DNA from: Pseudomonas antarctica | Lineage (GTDB): Bacteria > Pseudomonadota > Gammaproteobacteria > Pseudomonadales > Pseudomonadaceae | Direction of reading: 5' to 3' | DNA: 64,000 nt | Assembly: GCF_001647715.1 (NCBI RefSeq) | Contig: NZ_CP015600.1 | Coordinates: forward strand, 4,898,001-4,962,000 | In this document: in pieces, positions 61,457 to 64,000 of the stretch | Position numbering within the stretch: position 1 is the first letter of the stretch | Layout of the letters: every line of letters starts with the position of its first letter | The notes under the pieces: model-generated | Database searches by the model: none | What the model was told of the DNA's origin: nothing | Seen by the model: only the letters and a program-made list of their open reading frames with translations | Translations under genes and position numbers: made by a program

Positions 61457-62899
61457 TCAGAGCAGGAAGATGGTCGCCAACCCCAGGAAGATGAAAAACC
61501 CACCACTGTCGGTCATGGCCGTAATCATCACACTCGCACCCATGGCCGGGTCGCGCCCGAGGCGGGCCAGCGTCATGGGGATCAGCACCCCCATCAGCGC
61601 AGCCAGCAGCAGGTTGAGGGTCATGGCGGCCGTCATCACGACGCCCAGCGACCAACTGCCATACAGCAAGTAGGCCACCACGCCGATCACGCCGCCCCAC
61701 ACCAAGCCGTTAATCAGCCCCACTACCAACTCTTTGCGCAGCAAGCGCGAGGAATTGGCCGTACTCACCTGGTCCAGTGCCATCGCGCGCACGATCATGG
61801 TGATGGTCTGATTACCGGAGTTGCCGCCAATACCGGCCACAATCGGCATCAGCGCCGCCAGGGCCACCAGCTTCTCGATAGAGCCTTCAAACAGCCCGAT
61901 CACGCGCGAGGCGATGAAGGCCGTGATCAGGTTGATCGCCAGCCAGGCCCAACGGTTATGCAGGGAACGCCAGACCGATGCAAAAATATCTTCCTCTTCA
62001 CGCAAACCCGCCATGTTGAGGACTTCGGTTTCACTCTCTTCACGAATCAGGTCGACCATTTCATCGATGGTCAAACGGCCTATCAGCTTACCGTTTTTGT
62101 CGACCACAGGGGCCGAGATCAAGTCATAGCGCTCAAACGCCTGCGCGGCCTCGTAGGCGTCTTCATCCGGGTGAAAACTCACCGTATCGCTGGCCATCAA
62201 ATCCGCAACTTTCTTCTCGGGATCATTCACCAGCAGGCGCTTGATCGGCAGCACCCCCTTGAGAATGCCTTCGTAGTCGACCACAAATAATTTGTCAGTA
62301 TGGCCGGGCAGCTCTTTGAGGCGGCGCAGATAACGCAGTACCACTTCCAGACTGACGTCTTCGCGGATGGTGACCATCTCGAAGTCCATCAGCGCACCGA
62401 CCTGGTCCTCGTCATAGGACAGCGCAGAGCGCACGCGCTCACGCTGCTGACTGTCGAGGGCCTCCATCAGCTCATGGACGACATCACGAGGCAGCTCAGG
62501 GGCCAGGTCAGCCAGTTCGTCGGCGTCCATCTCCCGGGCGGCGGCCAGGAGCTCATGATCGTCCATGTCGGCGATCAGGGTTTCACGGACCGAGTCGGAT
62601 ACTTCGAGGAGGATGTCGCCGTCACGGTCAGCCTTGACCAACTGCCAGAGGGTCAGTCGATCACCCAGTGGCAACGCTTCAAGGATATAGGCGACGTCGG
62701 CAGAGTGCAGGTCATCGAGCTTGCGTTGCAGCTCGACGAGGTTTTGCCGGTGAACCAGGTTTTCAACGCGGTCGTGGTGCGGACCTTCCTGGCGGTGCGT
62801 GAGGTCTTCGACCACGCGCTGACGCTGCAGCAGCTCGATGACTTGAGCCAGGCGATCCTGCAGGCTGTCTTGTGTTTTCTTTACTTCTACTTCGGTCAT
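61457..62899 (-). CDS. mgtE: Magnesium transporter MgtE
   Basis: 480 residues from the ATG at 62899 (MTEVEVKKTQDSLQDRL). Layout is standard: helical N domain (residues 30-140), two CBS domains (about 150-270; LLVNDPEKKVADLMASDTVSFHPDED), connecting helix, and a C-terminal five-helix channel with GIGGNSGNQTITMIVRAMALDQ and the final TDSGGFFIFLGLA. It is a Mg2+-gated importer of the inner membrane. Monocistronic. Confidence 0.93.
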   Translation of the reverse strand: MTEVEVKKTQDSLQDRLAQVIELLQRQRVVEDLTHRQEGPHHDRVENLVHRQNLVELQRKLDDLHSADVAYILEALPLGDRLTLWQLVKADRDGDILLEVSDSVRETLIADMDDHELLAAAREMDADELADLAPELPRDVVHELMEALDSQQRERVRSALSYDEDQVGALMDFEMVTIREDVSLEVVLRYLRRLKELPGHTDKLFVVDYEGILKGVLPIKRLLVNDPEKKVADLMASDTVSFHPDEDAYEAAQAFERYDLISAPVVDKNGKLIGRLTIDEMVDLIREESETEVLNMAGLREEEDIFASVWRSLHNRWAWLAINLITAFIASRVIGLFEGSIEKLVALAALMPIVAGIGGNSGNQTITMIVRAMALDQVSTANSSRLLRKELVVGLINGLVWGGVIGVVAYLLYGSWSLGVVMTAAMTLNLLLAALMGVLIPMTLARLGRDPAMGASVMITAMTDSGGFFIFLGLATIFLL

Positions 62900-63213
62900 A
62901 GGCGAACTCCACTCCCAGCAGCGGGGCACGCCGGAAGGATCAATCAGTCAATTCATGATTGGTAAAGCGGGGTACTGAGTAACTACTGGGTAAGTCCATG
63001 GAGGTATTCCACAAGCCCCGGCGGGGCTGACGGGCGCAATGATACACGCTGCGTGCGCCTTAACGCTAAAAAACTGGAAAGAACAAGCGCTTGCGAGCCA
63101 AAACTGAACATCGGCCGCACTTATGAACTGCGACGACACAGCGCGAAGGGAAAACACATGGGACGCAAGAAAAGATGAAGCCCAGGATCAATCCTACACA
63201 AACCCCAGACGGC
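62900..63213. other. Gap upstream of mgtE
   Basis: About 310 bp with no gene and no riboswitch form I can recognise; only a small hairpin AGCCCCGGCGGGGCT near 63013. The mgtE promoter should lie in its left half. Confidence 0.5.
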
Positions 63214-63243
63214 AAAAAGCCCGCACTAGGCGGGCTTTTTGTT
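63214..63243. terminator. Terminator after the tRNA cluster
   Basis: AAAAAGCCCGC and GCGGGCTTTTT enclose ACTAG; it ends the minus-strand tRNA-Ser/tRNA-Arg transcript 5 bp after the last tRNA. Confidence 0.87.
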
Positions 63244-63247
63244 TGTA

Positions 63248-63324
63248 TGGTGCACTCGACAGGATTCGAACCTGTGACCGCTCGGTTCGTAGCCGAGTAC
63301 TCTATCCAGCTGAGCTACGAGTGC
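63248..63324 (-). tRNA. tRNA-Arg (anticodon ACG), copy 1
   Basis: 77 nt with encoded CCA. Acceptor GCACTCG/CGAGTGC, D arm GCTC/GAGT, anticodon stem CTCGG/CCGAG with loop CTACGAA, T arm ACAGG-TTCGAAT-CCTGT. The A34 is expected to become inosine and read CGU, CGC and CGA. Confidence 0.97.
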
Positions 63325-63396
63325 AGATTGTGTTTTTAGACCAGATCACAACTGGTTGAAGCCGAATCACCTGCATTACTGCAACTGACTCTTAAA

Positions 63397-63473
63397 TGGT
63401 GCACTCGACAGGATTCGAACCTGTGACCGCTCGGTTCGTAGCCGAGTACTCTATCCAGCTGAGCTACGAGTGC
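63397..63473 (-). tRNA. tRNA-Arg (anticodon ACG), copy 2
   Basis: Identical in sequence to copy 1 and 149 bp upstream of it on the same strand, probably in the same transcript with tRNA-Ser. Confidence 0.97.
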
Positions 63474-63581
63474 ATTTGTTGCCGCGCATTATAGGCCGTT
63501 CAATCTCTATGTAAAGCTATTTTTTCGAGTAATTTCAACAACTTACCGAAAAAACCAGATTGCAACGTACTAAGCAAATAA

Positions 63582-63672
63582 TGGCGGAGAACGGGGGATT
63601 CGAACCCCCGACACCCTTTTGAGGTGTACTCCCTTAGCAGGGGAGCGCCTTCGGCCACTCGGCCAGCTCTCC
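63582..63672 (-). tRNA. tRNA-Ser (anticodon GCT)
   Basis: 91 nt with encoded CCA and a long variable arm (ACACCTCAAAAGGGTGT). Acceptor GGAGAGC/GTTCTCC, anticodon loop CTGCTAA. Reads AGC and AGU. It lies between csrA and the tRNA-Arg pair, the order usual for rsmA in Pseudomonas. Confidence 0.97.
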
Positions 63673-63734
63673 GCAACACGGGGCGTATATTAACCACGTT
63701 CATCCCCGTTTGCAAACATAAAAAACGATAAAAA

Positions 63735-63923
63735 TTAAAGGCTTGGTTCTTCGTCCTTCTCTTTCTTGATCCGCAGGTAGATTTCCTCGCGGTGGACAGC
63801 TACCTCTTTCGGAGCGTTAACCCCGATACGTACTTGATTGCCTTTGACGCCGAGCACGGTCACGGTGATTTCGCCATCACCGATAATCAGGCTTTCTGCG
63901 CACCGACGAGTCAGAATCAGCAT
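63735..63923 (-). CDS. rsmA: Carbon storage regulator CsrA/RsmA
   Basis: 62 residues from [19 protein letters not shown]; the six in-frame codons upstream are leader. VHREEIY with Arg44 is the RNA-contact motif and the chain ends [10 protein letters not shown], as in RsmA. It binds GGA motifs in mRNA leaders and represses translation, under Gac/Rsm control. The tRNA-Ser and tRNA-Arg cluster lies immediately downstream, the position of rsmA in P. aeruginosa (PA0905), so I choose that name over its paralogue rsmE. Confidence 0.94.
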   Translation of the reverse strand: MLILTRRCAESLIIGDGEITVTVLGVKGNQVRIGVNAPKEVAVHREEIYLRIKKEKDEEPSL

Positions 63924-64000
63924 ACCTTTCTCCTCACGCATTTCAGTTCAGGAACAACAGTCTGCAAAAAAAAGGCGTTCGACCTACAGCCTGATGGCCA

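Overview
The window is a chromosomal segment of a fluorescens-group Pseudomonas. Three things point there: conserved gene blocks in the order known from P. aeruginosa and its relatives (tatD-holB-tmk-mltG-pabC-fabF-acpP-fabG-fabD-plsX-rpmF-yceD-maf-sppA-HAD-rluC-rne; phoP-phoQ; flgE-D-C-B next to cheR-cheV-flgA-flgM-flgN-ycgR; csrA beside tRNA-Ser and tRNA-Arg), high-GC codon usage, and at least eight copies of the REP/REPIN palindrome (GTGGGAGCGGGCTTGC type) typical of this group. Assignments rest on sequence motifs and remembered family features; no database search was run.

Layout. 1-3.9 kb: L-arabinose ABC transporter (araH partial, araG, araF) led by a short-chain sugar dehydrogenase, with a palindromic operator candidate over its promoter. 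4-7 kb: GNAT acetyltransferase, MFS exporter, two small unknown genes and a decayed small gene. 7-12 kb: methyltransferase, then a catabolic cassette of PfkB kinase, NCS1 permease, ADP-ribosylglycohydrolase and GntR regulator that recalls E. coli yegTUVW with another transporter type. 12-15.2 kb: DUF1285 protein, DUF4823-like lipoprotein, MoaA, TetR regulator. 15.5-33 kb: candidate RgsA sRNA, then the fatty-acid/cell-envelope block, and divergently rne with a long leader.

33-38.6 kb: molybdenum-enzyme maturation pair (MocA-like, XdhC-like), dctA with a sigma-54 promoter and twin upstream palindromes, an AraC-type regulator, then a 1-kb imperfect inverted repeat with a REPIN exactly at its axis. 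38.6-45 kb: PhoQ-PhoP preceded by a small exported protein instead of oprH, a four-copy 11-bp-period PhoP-box-like array, a phosphopantetheinyl transferase, and an RstBA-like system. 45-48 kb: nrdA with twin DnaA boxes and twin NrdR boxes. 48.1-49.3 kb: a lone gene for a papain/calpain-like protein behind a near-consensus HrpL (hrp) box, the best candidate for an undescribed type III effector.

49.4-58 kb: flagellar hook/rod genes, chemotaxis cheR and cheV, flgA, flgM, flgN and ycgR, with sigma-54 promoters before flgB and flgA and a sigma-28 promoter before flgM. 58-64 kb: MFS transporter, tRNA-Arg(CCT), two small membrane-protein genes behind a strong sigma-54 site, amrZ, mgtE, two tRNA-Arg(ACG), tRNA-Ser(GCT) and csrA/rsmA. 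Motility and post-transcriptional regulators (FlgM, YcgR, AmrZ, RsmA) lie close together here, and much of the intergenic DNA is occupied by recognisable promoter sites, terminators or REPINs.
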